From NCBI GenBank assembly GCA_002479145.1, contig DLLX01000046.1, positions 1 to 21,960 on the forward strand: a stretch of DNA of 21,960 bases, in the 5' to 3' direction. Position numbers and translations under genes: made by a program. Under the pieces are notes generated by a model, which saw only the letters and a program-made list of their open reading frames with translations, did not search any database and had not been told where the DNA came from. The stretch comes from Prevotella sp. UBA7551. GTDB taxonomy: Bacteria; Bacteroidota; Bacteroidia; Bacteroidales; Bacteroidaceae. This document shows positions 1-6,491 of this stretch, one piece after another; within the stretch, counting starts at the first letter, position 1; every line of letters starts with the position of its first letter.

Positions 1-1
1 G

Positions 2-70
2 AAAAGTGCAAAGCGACGTTATCAGAGCTATCTGCGCAAGGCACAAGAGGACTGGAGCGAGATCATCTGA
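2..70 (+). CDS. 3' end of an unidentified protein-coding gene (partial)
   Basis: The left edge of the window is open in frame 2 for 22 codons and stops with TGA. The readable tail is basic and helical-looking (KSAKRRYQSYLRKAQEDW, then SEII). Its composition resembles a normal protein C-terminus, whereas the other two plus frames look less protein-like, but 22 residues are too few to assign a family. The gene would read towards the hairpin at 164-195, which could be its terminator. I do not recognise the product. Confidence 0.45.
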   Translation, partial: KSAKRRYQSYLRKAQEDWSEII

Positions 71-163
71 TCTTATGACTTATGATGCTCACGACCTAAC
101 TTCTCGTGTCCAATGACGCTTATAATCGCTATCGGTAAAACGTTTGACTAAGGTCTTATAATC

Positions 164-195
164 AGGGCAGAACTCCAAACAAGGAATTCTGCCCT
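164..195. terminator. Hairpin between convergent genes, probable bidirectional terminator
   Basis: A 13-bp stem with one mismatch (AGGGCAGAACTCC against GGAATTCTGCCCT) encloses a 6-nt AAACAA loop. It lies 94 nt after the partial plus-strand gene and 133 nt beyond the minus-strand trxB stop, so it could end both transcripts. Neither side carries a clean T-run (AATATTAATAT follows on the plus strand), so it is not a textbook intrinsic terminator. The rest of 71-327 shows no gene. Confidence 0.55.
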
Positions 196-327
196 AATAT
201 TAATATACTCAAAAAAGTTTGAACTTCAGCTATTATTTCTCTACAGAGATTGGCAGTGCAAAGGAAGCATCGCATTACTTTAAGGTTTGCGCCCCCCGCT
301 AATATGAACCGTCCCTAAGAAAGTTAT

Positions 328-1260
328 CTATAGCGTCTGAAGAAAACGCTCCGCTTCCAAAGCAGCTTTACATCCAGCACCTGCAGCAACGACAGCCTGA
401 CGGTACGTGGGATCACATACATCGCCTGCCGCATAGACACCAGGCACATTTGTAGCTTGTGACTTACCTTTAGTTTTGATAAAGCCCATCTCATCCAAGT
501 CTATCTGTCCACCTAAAAAAGCTGTGTTAGGCTGATGACCAATAGCAAGGAAGAAACCATCGATGGGCAAATCATAGCGAGTCTCGTCTGGTTCACCCTT
601 GCGCTTAACGAGGTGCATACCCTCGACACCATTCTCTCCATATAGTCCGATGGCGTTATGCTCAAAGAGAATTTCTATGTTCGGGTTACTCTTCACACGC
701 TCCTGCATTATTTCAGAGGCACGCAGATAGGGTTTTCGTACAACAAGATAAACTTTTTTGCAAAGATTAGCCAAATAGAGAGCGTCCTCACAAGCAGTGT
801 CACCACCACCCACAACAGCTGTAACCTTCTTACGATAGAAGAAACCATCGCAAACAGCACAGGCCGAAACTCCCTGCCCTGCATACTTTTTCTCATCTTC
901 AAGACCAAGGTATTTAGCCGAAGCACCTGTGGAGATAATAACCGTATCGGCCGTGAGTTGAGTTCCATCAGTTAACTTCACATGATAGGGACGTTGTGAA
1001 AAGTCGCATTTTTCGACTTCACCATCACGTATATCTGCGCCGAAGCGTTCAGCTTGCTCCCTAAATTCGAGCATCATTTGGTTAGCATCCACTCCTTGTG
1101 GATAGCCTGGGAAGTTTTCTATTTCCGTGGTCTGGGTAAGTTGTCCTCCCGTAAGCGGACCACAATAGAGTACTGGTTGAAGTGAGGCACGTCCCGTGTA
1201 GAGTGCGGCGGTATAGCCAGCAGGCCCGCTTCCGATGATGAGAACTTTAACGTGTTCCAT
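328..1260 (-). CDS. trxB: Thioredoxin-disulfide reductase
   Basis: Cytoplasmic FAD/NADPH flavoenzyme that reduces thioredoxin. In the longer 317-residue reading visible landmarks are the N-terminal FAD-binding GSGPAGYTAALYTGRA (17-32), the redox-active pair in SACAVCDG (Cys141, Cys144), the NADPH-binding GGGDTACEDALYLA (158 onward) and the C-terminal FAD motif YAAGDV. The length is normal for bacterial low-Mr TrxB. I place the start at the ATG at 1260 (MEHVKVLIIGSG), because family members usually have about 10 residues before GSGPAG; an in-frame ATG at 1281 would add seven residues. The gene sits 35-56 nt behind gpx on the same strand and is probably co-transcribed with it. The identification is secure; only the start is uncertain. 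Confidence 0.96.
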   Translation of the reverse strand: MEHVKVLIIGSGPAGYTAALYTGRASLQPVLYCGPLTGGQLTQTTEIENFPGYPQGVDANQMMLEFREQAERFGADIRDGEVEKCDFSQRPYHVKLTDGTQLTADTVIISTGASAKYLGLEDEKKYAGQGVSACAVCDGFFYRKKVTAVVGGGDTACEDALYLANLCKKVYLVVRKPYLRASEIMQERVKSNPNIEILFEHNAIGLYGENGVEGMHLVKRKGEPDETRYDLPIDGFFLAIGHQPNTAFLGGQIDLDEMGFIKTKGKSQATNVPGVYAAGDVCDPTYRQAVVAAGAGCKAALEAERFLQTL

Positions 1261-1316
1261 AGTATTTGTCCGTTCTGTCATTATTGTTGTAACTATCCAT
1301 TAACTGCAAAGCGACA

Positions 1317-1871
1317 TTATTCTTTAAGCCATTTTTCAATTTCCTCGGCTATCAGACTGAATTTAGCTGTAGGTTCGAAACGGTCAACTACCTGTCCTTT
1401 CTTATTAATGAGAAACTTGGTGAAGTTCCACTTTATGTCAGGCTTTGTCCTGTACTCTGGGTCAGCAGCTGAAAGTGCCTTTTCAAGAGCAGGATAGATT
1501 GGGTGTGTCTCGTCCCATCCTGAAAATCCGCGCTGCTCTTTGAGAAACTTGAAAAGTGGATCGGCATCCTCACCATTGACTTTTACCTTCTTGAAACGTG
1601 GAAACTCAGTGCCATAAGTCAGCTTGCAGAAGTTATGGATGCTTTCGTCTGTACCTGGTGCTTGCTGCCCAAATTGGTTACAAGGGAAATCGAGAATTTC
1701 AAAACCGCTCTGATGGTACTTCTCATAAAGTTTTTCCAAATCTTCATATTGTGGAGTAAACCCACAACGGGTTGCCGTGTTGACGATAAGCAAAACCTCG
1801 TTGGAGTACTCTCTTAGACTAACTAATTTGCCTTTCCTGTCCTTTACAGAGAATTCATATACAGTTCTCAT
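1317..1871 (-). CDS. Glutathione peroxidase family thiol peroxidase
   Basis: A 184-residue member of the GPx family, which reduces hydroperoxides. The peroxidatic residue is Cys36 (not selenocysteine) in NTATRCGFTPQYEDLEKLY, the second motif is DFPCNQFGQQAPGTDE (Cys64, Gln70), and the catalytic Trp148-Asn149 lie in IKWNFTKFLI, so the Cys/Gln/Trp/Asn tetrad is complete. Bacterial Cys-type GPx enzymes usually use thioredoxin rather than glutathione. That fits trxB lying 35-56 nt downstream on the same strand, and suggests a two-gene oxidative-stress operon. I chose the start MRTVYEFSVKD at 1871 because it matches family N-termini; an upstream in-frame ATG at 1910 would add 13 residues and would overlap the candidate -7 box. 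No signal peptide is visible. Confidence 0.93.
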   Translation of the reverse strand: MRTVYEFSVKDRKGKLVSLREYSNEVLLIVNTATRCGFTPQYEDLEKLYEKYHQSGFEILDFPCNQFGQQAPGTDESIHNFCKLTYGTEFPRFKKVKVNGEDADPLFKFLKEQRGFSGWDETHPIYPALEKALSAADPEYRTKPDIKWNFTKFLINKKGQVVDRFEPTAKFSLIAEEIEKWLKE

Positions 1872-1907
1872 TTTCGTTTCGTTGTGTAAAATTAAAATTA
1901 CTAATTG

Positions 1908-1915
1908 CAAAAGTA
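1908..1915 (-). promoter_or_regulatory. Candidate -7 box for gpx-trxB
   Basis: On the minus strand this reads TACTTTTG, an exact match to the Bacteroidetes -7 consensus TAnnTTTG, 37 nt before the gpx ATG at 1871. No good TTTG is seen at the -33 distance, so only half of the promoter is supported. Confidence 0.5.
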
Positions 1916-1935
1916 CAAATTAATTTTTGAAAAGC

Positions 1936-1966
1936 TTGCCCCATATCCTTAAAAGTGCTAAATTTG
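1936..1966 (+). promoter_or_regulatory. Bacteroidetes-type promoter for the first lipoprotein gene
   Basis: A TTG at 1936-1938 is followed after 20 nt by TAAATTTG (1959-1966), which matches TAnnTTTG. The predicted transcript would start near 1972, about 22 nt before the ATG at 1994. This supports choosing 1994 as the start and excluding the upstream in-frame ATG at 1955, which lies within the promoter. Confidence 0.65.
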
Positions 1967-1993
1967 CAATCGAAAGAAGCAGTCAAAGACTTT

Positions 1994-2509
1994 ATGAAAT
2001 ATTTAAGATTTACGTTATGCCCAGTGTTTATCCTTTTCATTTTGGGGTTGCTGATGAGCAGTTGTGATGACGATCAAGAAACAGCCATGATGCTTTGGGG
2101 CACATGGGAAGGACAACTTTCCACGACGTTTTACCAAGACCGTTGGGGCAATTATGACCAAACTTATTATTCAGTTTGGCACTTTGAGGGCAAGCCAGGC
2201 TCCCGCACGGGTAAAGGATGGGAGATTGATTATGTTGGTTACAGCCGTTATTCGCAACGATTTGACTGGTGGGTGATAGATGACGGCCGTACAGTGAGGC
2301 TTCACTATGAGGGTGCATGGGACGATGAGTACATCTACAACTTCTACCTTGACGACAACTATTTCTCTGGTTACCTTGGCGGAGGTGATGGAAAGCAATC
2401 CTATTTCAGACTTCAACGAATCGAAGACCAAGGTTACAACCACAGCTATGATAGGGATCTCTACTCGCAAAGGCTTGTACAAGGAAGAAAGACCGAAACG
2501 GCTAAATAG
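1994..2509 (+). CDS. Small lipoprotein, first of two tandem paralogues
   Basis: A 171-residue protein with a hydrophobic signal and lipobox (LLMSSC, Cys24), followed directly by acidic DDDQE. In Bacteroidetes, acidic residues just after the lipid Cys are associated with export to the cell surface; this is family knowledge, not proof. The mature part is rich in Trp, Tyr, Asp and Gly: WGTWEGQLS near the start, RFDWWVIDDGRTVRLHY in the middle and YNFYLDDNYFSGYLGGGDG near the end, suggesting a small beta-barrel or lipocalin-like fold. The same block order occurs in the next gene (IGRWKGDMVYTYT, NFVWWIDTKNGDIYVKYTD, YTFFGYLVG), so the two are likely diverged duplicates. The start is set by the promoter at 1936-1966. 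The function is unknown. Confidence 0.85.
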   Translation: MKYLRFTLCPVFILFILGLLMSSCDDDQETAMMLWGTWEGQLSTTFYQDRWGNYDQTYYSVWHFEGKPGSRTGKGWEIDYVGYSRYSQRFDWWVIDDGRTVRLHYEGAWDDEYIYNFYLDDNYFSGYLGGGDGKQSYFRLQRIEDQGYNHSYDRDLYSQRLVQGRKTETAK

Positions 2510-2541
2510 GGATTCTGCCCTCAGAAATAGGGATTTATCCC
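2509..2541 (+). promoter_or_regulatory. Tandem GGG-N6-CCC operator-like repeat
   Basis: Two copies of AAATAGGGATT-n-CCC are present: GGG at 2509-2511 with CCC at 2518-2520, and GGG at 2530-2532 with CCC at 2539-2541. The repeat period is 21 bp, two helical turns. The first copy overlaps the stop codon of the upstream lipoprotein gene, and the second lies where a -33 element would be, ending 23 nt before the TACCTTTG -7 box. The spacing and dyad symmetry look like a site for a dimeric or tandemly bound activator. Confidence 0.5.
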
Positions 2542-2564
2542 GATCTTATTCCACAAGTTCTTCT

Positions 2565-2572
2565 TACCTTTG
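2565..2572 (+). promoter_or_regulatory. -7 box for the second lipoprotein gene
   Basis: TACCTTTG matches TAnnTTTG and lies 26 nt before the ATG at 2599. No TTTG is found at -33, where the second GGG-N6-CCC repeat sits instead, which suggests activator dependence. Confidence 0.55.
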
Positions 2573-2598
2573 ATAACATTCATCAAAATATAAAGAAT

Positions 2599-3291
2599 AT
2601 GAAATTCAAAAACTTACCCCAACTGTTGGCCATGATGGCCTTAGTGGTTCTTCCGTTTGTTGTAACAGGTTGTGATGACGAAGGACCTTGGTGTGATGGT
2701 AATAACTACTGGCCAGACGAATATCCTGACAATGGGGGCAATGACGCAGACCAAATGGTCGCAGTATTGATTGGACGCTGGAAAGGGGATATGGTTTACA
2801 CCTATACTGCAGACAATGCACAACCAGGTTCTCCCAATCGTGTATCAGAGAAGTATAAGGTAGAAATGACATTTTATAGAAGGGAGACTGCAAATGAAGA
2901 TTATGCTGGACAGGGTGTTGAGGTTGATAAAAACGAACAAGGGGACACTCAAGCACTTAACTTTGTCTGGTGGATTGACACTAAAAACGGAGACATATAC
3001 GTGAAATACACTGATTCTAACACTATATTCCGTATGGATGCCAACAGTTCCGAACACGGCTATCACCTTGGATGGGAGTCAGAACGCAACGCCTATACGT
3101 TCTTTGGGTACCTCGTAGGACAGAGCAACGATGATGAAATCTATATAGATTTGGAACGTGCAGACAGTCAATGGAAGGCAAAGCCTTTTGCCACAACAAC
3201 TTGGTCAAACGTGCTCAACTTCGGAACTCTGTCTGATAGAATTGAATTAAGCCTTCCCCTTACTACATCTTTGGGCTTCCATCGCCGCTGA
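2599..3291 (+). CDS. Lipoprotein, second of two tandem paralogues
   Basis: A 230-residue protein with a signal peptide and lipobox ending VTGC (Cys25), then DDEGP, again acidic after the Cys. A low-complexity Asp/Asn/Gly/Pro linker (about 26-50) leads to a domain beginning AVLIGRWKGDMVYTYT. It shares its order of Trp-rich blocks with the preceding lipoprotein (RWKGD against TWEGQ, FVWWIDTKNGDIYVKYTD against FDWWVIDDGRTVRLHY, YTFFGYLVG against YNFYLDDNYFSGYLGG), so a tandem duplication followed by strong divergence is likely. It is about 60 residues longer than its partner, partly from the linker and partly from a C-terminal extension after DLERADSQW. It has its own promoter (2565-2572). No function can be assigned. 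The 196 nt that follow (3292-3487) show no gene and no clear terminator. Confidence 0.85.
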   Translation: MKFKNLPQLLAMMALVVLPFVVTGCDDEGPWCDGNNYWPDEYPDNGGNDADQMVAVLIGRWKGDMVYTYTADNAQPGSPNRVSEKYKVEMTFYRRETANEDYAGQGVEVDKNEQGDTQALNFVWWIDTKNGDIYVKYTDSNTIFRMDANSSEHGYHLGWESERNAYTFFGYLVGQSNDDEIYIDLERADSQWKAKPFATTTWSNVLNFGTLSDRIELSLPLTTSLGFHRR

Positions 3292-3487
3292 TTCTACTTC
3301 CTCGTGACATTGAAATTCACAAAGATAAGCAATAAGAAGCATGAAAAATAAGAATAACATGATTTGTGCTTACCCACTCCACACTATCGAATAATCAGTT
3401 AAGAAAGATAATTAGTAGTGATTTGGCACACCAACTTCTCAGTATCATCACACAAAAATATCATTTTCAAAGAATTAAAACCATAAA

Positions 3488-4129
3488 ATGAAAGATTATC
3501 AAACCTATATTTTTGATTTGGACGGAACCCTTCTCAACACGCTCCACGATCTTGCTGCCAGCGTCAACTACTCCCTTCGCACAATGGGGATGCCCGAACG
3601 AACTTTAGAAGAAGTACGGTTGTTTGTCGGCAACGGAGTAAAGAAGCTGATGGAACGTGCCATACAAGATGGGCTGGATAACCCACAGTTTGATGAAACT
3701 TATCAGGCATTCCGCACACACTACCTTCATCACAACCTTGATACAACCGCGCCATATCCTGGCATTAATGAACTACTTACAGAATTAAATCATAGGGGAA
3801 AGCATATTGCCATCGTGAGCAACAAGTTTTATGCAGCAACACAGGAGCTGGCACGCCACTTTTTCCCGTATACTGTTGAGGTAGCCATCGGAGAACGCGA
3901 GGGTATTCGCAAAAAGCCTGCGCCAGACACGGTACTTGAGGCTATGCGGCAAATGGGGGTAGGAGCAGAAGGTGCTGTTTACATCGGCGACAGCGATGTG
4001 GACATAGAGACTGCCCACAACAGCCTTCTGCCTTGCATCAGTGTACTATGGGGATTTCGCGACCGTGACTTTCTCCTTCAACATGGTGCCACTTGTTTAG
4101 TATCAAGTCCAAAAGAAATACTGCCATAG
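3488..4129 (+). CDS. HAD-family hydrolase, phosphoglycolate phosphatase-like
   Basis: A 213-residue haloacid dehalogenase superfamily phosphatase. Motif I is YIFDLDGTLLNT (nucleophile Asp10, acid/base Asp12), motif II is IAIVSNK, motif III is the Lys in REGIRKKPAPD, and motif IV is VYIGDSDVDIETA. The helical cap between motifs I and II (roughly residues 16-85) is the Gph/PGMB type. Members hydrolyse small phosphate esters such as phosphoglycolate; the true substrate cannot be read from sequence. The gene stands alone on the plus strand after the lipoproteins and converges with the FHA gene. I see no TAnnTTTG upstream, so its promoter is not identified. Confidence 0.9.
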   Translation: MKDYQTYIFDLDGTLLNTLHDLAASVNYSLRTMGMPERTLEEVRLFVGNGVKKLMERAIQDGLDNPQFDETYQAFRTHYLHHNLDTTAPYPGINELLTELNHRGKHIAIVSNKFYAATQELARHFFPYTVEVAIGEREGIRKKPAPDTVLEAMRQMGVGAEGAVYIGDSDVDIETAHNSLLPCISVLWGFRDRDFLLQHGATCLVSSPKEILP

Positions 4130-4237
4130 GCATAAAAACATCAAGTGAATAGAAGAAAAAAGTCTTTTGGGTCTCTGATTTTAGCTTTACATTTATAACA
4201 AAAAGTATTTTTGATTCTTCTTGCTATGATGATTGAA

Positions 4238-4271
4238 GCAATAATGCGCTATTCGCAATAATGCGCTATTC
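4238..4271. repeat. Perfect 17-bp tandem duplication
   Basis: GCAATAATGCGCTATTC occurs twice back to back (4238-4254 and 4255-4271) with no mismatch. The second copy contains the stop codon of the minus-strand FHA gene (4266-4268); the first lies just outside the gene. It looks like a recent slippage event. The rest of 4130-4265 is A/T-rich and has no gene and no convincing terminator. Confidence 0.85.
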
Positions 4272-4787
4272 AGCAGCATTAAGGATGATGGTAGTTGCAC
4301 CTAAGGTGAATAGGCTACCATTGCTGATGACACGCCGCTCACGATCACCAAGCAACTCTGTCCCAACGAAGGTTCCGGTATAGCTTGGACCATCACGAAG
4401 CACATATTTCAATTTTCCGTTCTTATCGCGAGACACATCAATATGGCAGTGGGTCAAATCAACGCTGGGATCCACTGTTTCAATTGGACAATTGATGGGA
4501 TTACCTTTTTGATAGCGTCCGATGGTATTTTCACCAAGGCTAAGGGGGATTACCTGTTTATAGTGGAAAACATTTTCTATTACCGTAATGCTACCATAGG
4601 GCGATGCGGGAAATGTGACCTCATTATTCTCCTCCTTCTGAGTCTTTCTAAGTTTAGAGACACCCAGTTTGATTGCAAATTGCTTGGAGCAGTTCGGACA
4701 AACAAATACTAAGCGTTGACCGGGTTTATATTGGGTTTCATCAAACGTTATAAACTCGTCACATTTTGGGCATCTAACTCGTTTCAT
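4266..4787 (-). CDS. Zinc-ribbon and FHA domain protein
   Basis: A 173-residue cytoplasmic protein. The N-terminus is a zinc ribbon with two CxxC pairs (Cys6/Cys9 in VRCPKCDEF and Cys30/Cys33 in VFVCPNCSKQF), resembling the zinc-ribbon module at the N-terminus of some Bacteroidetes FHA proteins. After a linker, an FHA domain spans about 78-170: NTIGRYQKG (Gly-Arg at 90-91), DLTHCHIDV replacing the usual SRxH loop, GTFVGTELLG and a final beta-strand. FHA domains bind phosphothreonine, so this may be a reader of Ser/Thr kinase output. The gene begins 34 nt after the HU-CCDC81/SPOR gene on the same strand and is probably in an operon with it. The loop has Thr-His-Cys-His in place of the common Ser-Arg-x-His, so phosphopeptide binding is uncertain. 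Confidence 0.85.
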   Translation of the reverse strand: MKRVRCPKCDEFITFDETQYKPGQRLVFVCPNCSKQFAIKLGVSKLRKTQKEENNEVTFPASPYGSITVIENVFHYKQVIPLSLGENTIGRYQKGNPINCPIETVDPSVDLTHCHIDVSRDKNGKLKYVLRDGPSYTGTFVGTELLGDRERRVISNGSLFTLGATTIILNAAE

Positions 4788-4821
4788 AGAATATGATTAT
4801 ATTGGAATGCGGAAAAGTGGT

Positions 4822-5823
4822 TTACTTCGCTACGTTGAGCAGCCAAGCCGTGTTAAAATAGCGGTTAGGTTGAATACCTTGAAGAGCCGTGCGAGCTTGC
4901 GCCTCGGAAGCGTAACTTCCATAGACCACCTTGATGCTTCCATCATGGTCAAGTATGCGCGCATCATTAAAGCCCTGATTTTTCAAAGCCTTGCAAAAAA
5001 CTTCTGCGCCGCTCAATGGTACATGAGTACACAGTACTATGGTCCACACTTGCTTTTTATCTTCTTTGACCTTGTATTCTTTTTTCTTATCTACGGAGAG
5101 CTTCATCGTCTTAGGCGCTGCTTCACCTGAATTGCTTTCGTATAAGCAGGAAAACATTCCGCTCTGTACTTTGCCCATGTCAGACCTCTGAATGCTCATC
5201 GGGCTTATGACAAACACACAGATGGCCAACACACACACTGCTACGGCCGCATGACGAAGTGAGCGTAGGCTGACGCTCAGCCTGCGTTGCCCACTTTTCT
5301 CATCCCGAGTAACGATAACTGCCTGTGACGTAGAGGATGCCGTTGACTGCGGTTCAGACAAGGTCCTCAATGGTTTAGCTTCAAAGCTATCGAGCGCATA
5401 AAGTGATGGCGTAAGGATGCCAGCCTCACATGGTGCAAAACTCAACTTACCTTCATTATTTTTATAAAGCGTGCCCAAACCATCAAACTCGCAGTGACCT
5501 TTCTCCTCAAGAGCCTTATGGAGCAGTGTGACCTCGTGTTCCACACGAGCCAATGCCTCAGGGTAGCTGATGTCGTAGGCATCTACATAAGATTGAACCA
5601 TCAAAGAGTCGTTCATTGTCAATTGGGGATTGAAGCCCAACTGACGAGTGGGAGGTAAGAAAAGGCACTCCCCCTCGCTATAATGTGCACCCACATGATG
5701 AGCCACAAACCCACCTAAATTGGGTACAATGACACAATCATTGTACAAAAGCAACGACTCTATATGGCGCTCAATCTCTTTCACGAATGCAAAATTAATT
5801 ATTTCTGTCGAATTTTGCAACAT
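4822..5823 (-). CDS. HU-CCDC81 and SPOR domain membrane protein
   Basis: A 333-residue protein. Residues 10-145 fit the bacterial HU-CCDC81 repeat pair (VKEIERHIESLLLYNDCVIVPNLGGFVA and the CEFDGLGTLY block at 111-120), which is related to the HU DNA-binding fold. A Ser/Thr-rich linker follows, then basic RRLSVSLRSLRH, a single membrane segment at about 191-210 (AAVAVCVLAICVFVISPM), a Lys-rich stretch, and a C-terminal SPOR domain at about 258-333 (VWTIVLCTHVPLSGAEVFCKA to TAWLLNVAK). SPOR domains bind denuded septal peptidoglycan, so the protein probably links the cytoplasm, possibly DNA, to the division-site wall with SPOR outside. The FHA gene follows 34 nt downstream. Architecture is clear; whether the HU part binds DNA is unknown. 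Confidence 0.9.
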   Translation of the reverse strand: MLQNSTEIINFAFVKEIERHIESLLLYNDCVIVPNLGGFVAHHVGAHYSEGECLFLPPTRQLGFNPQLTMNDSLMVQSYVDAYDISYPEALARVEHEVTLLHKALEEKGHCEFDGLGTLYKNNEGKLSFAPCEAGILTPSLYALDSFEAKPLRTLSEPQSTASSTSQAVIVTRDEKSGQRRLSVSLRSLRHAAVAVCVLAICVFVISPMSIQRSDMGKVQSGMFSCLYESNSGEAAPKTMKLSVDKKKEYKVKEDKKQVWTIVLCTHVPLSGAEVFCKALKNQGFNDARILDHDGSIKVVYGSYASEAQARTALQGIQPNRYFNTAWLLNVAK

Positions 5824-5938
5824 TACTAACAGGAAATATCATTGTGTTTGGCCCCGAAAATATTTTCACTCATATTATAGAGAGCTCATCATAAAAAGTA
5901 AAACGACACATGAATTTAGCCATAAGTTCATTTTATCC

Positions 5939-5963
5939 CAAATCTAATGGACCGATTGGATTT
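5939..5963 (-). promoter_or_regulatory. Candidate -7 box within an imperfect palindrome, upstream of the HU-CCDC81/SPOR gene
   Basis: On the minus strand, 5939-5946 reads TAGATTTG (TAnnTTTG), about 116 nt before the gene start. It overlaps an inverted repeat (AAATCTAAT at 5940-5948 against ATTGGATTT at 5955-5963) that could be an operator. No -33 element is seen. Confidence 0.35.
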
Positions 5964-6428
5964 AATAATAAACGTCGCCTTTTCAGTACTCAACATCTCA
6001 ACCATAACCCATTGAAAAACAATGCTTTAACTTTGAGATGGCTTTTCAGCCCAAATTCTCCATATTTTTAATTTATTTTCTTCCTGTTTTTAATTTATTT
6101 TTCTAAGTTTTTAAATTAAAAATTGCAGTCTTTGAGGTGAAAATCATAGATTTATCAGCTCTTACCTTGAGACAGGCATTGCCTATAAGTCCATCAATCC
6201 ACGAAAAAGTGTTCCGCTACCGGATGAGCTGCTCCATCCTCACTATACGTTTCCTCCTTCTACAACTTTCCGTTCCTCAAATATATTGTAGCCTTGTACA
6301 CGACAGCACATTTTCATTTTAGAGGCACATTGCCTTTTTGATTGAATCTTGCCAACCGACTTCTCGGCACCGAAATATTTCAATTTGTGCACTTTAGAGA
6401 GGAAAGTCAAAACCGTTCTAATTCGTTT

Positions 6429-6449
6429 CTGCAATATTTGAATATGCAG
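6429..6449 (-). terminator. Weak hairpin downstream of ygiQ
   Basis: CTGCAATATT pairs with AATATGCAG with one bulged A and a 2-nt loop, 43 nt beyond the ygiQ stop. The stem is A/T-rich and has no T-run, so terminator function is only possible. Confidence 0.3.
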
Positions 6450-6491
6450 AATATAACACACCTACCACTTGCACTTTGGACGGATGAATTT

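Larger units (their letters stand above)
5824..6491. other. 668-base stretch with no recognised gene
   Basis: No credible coding sequence, tRNA or known RNA is visible. The stretch holds the HU-gene promoter region (near 5939), a very A/T-rich tract at 6062-6125 with a 22-bp-period repeat of TTTTTAATTTATTTT (6065-6079 and 6087-6101), and a hairpin near the ygiQ end (6429-6449). Short reading frames on both strands have no recognisable motif or promoter. A minus-strand CAAATATA (TATATTTG when read on that strand) at 6278-6285 could be a -7 box, but it has no -33 partner and no gene behind it. Confidence 0.5.

Noticed and set aside
1261..1281. The longer trxB reading from the ATG at 1281
   Set aside because: It would add seven polar residues not usual before the FAD motif in this family; it is kept only as an alternative.
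4807..5130. A 107-codon plus-strand frame opposite the SPOR domain
   Set aside because: It is antisense to a clear SPOR domain and has no features of its own.
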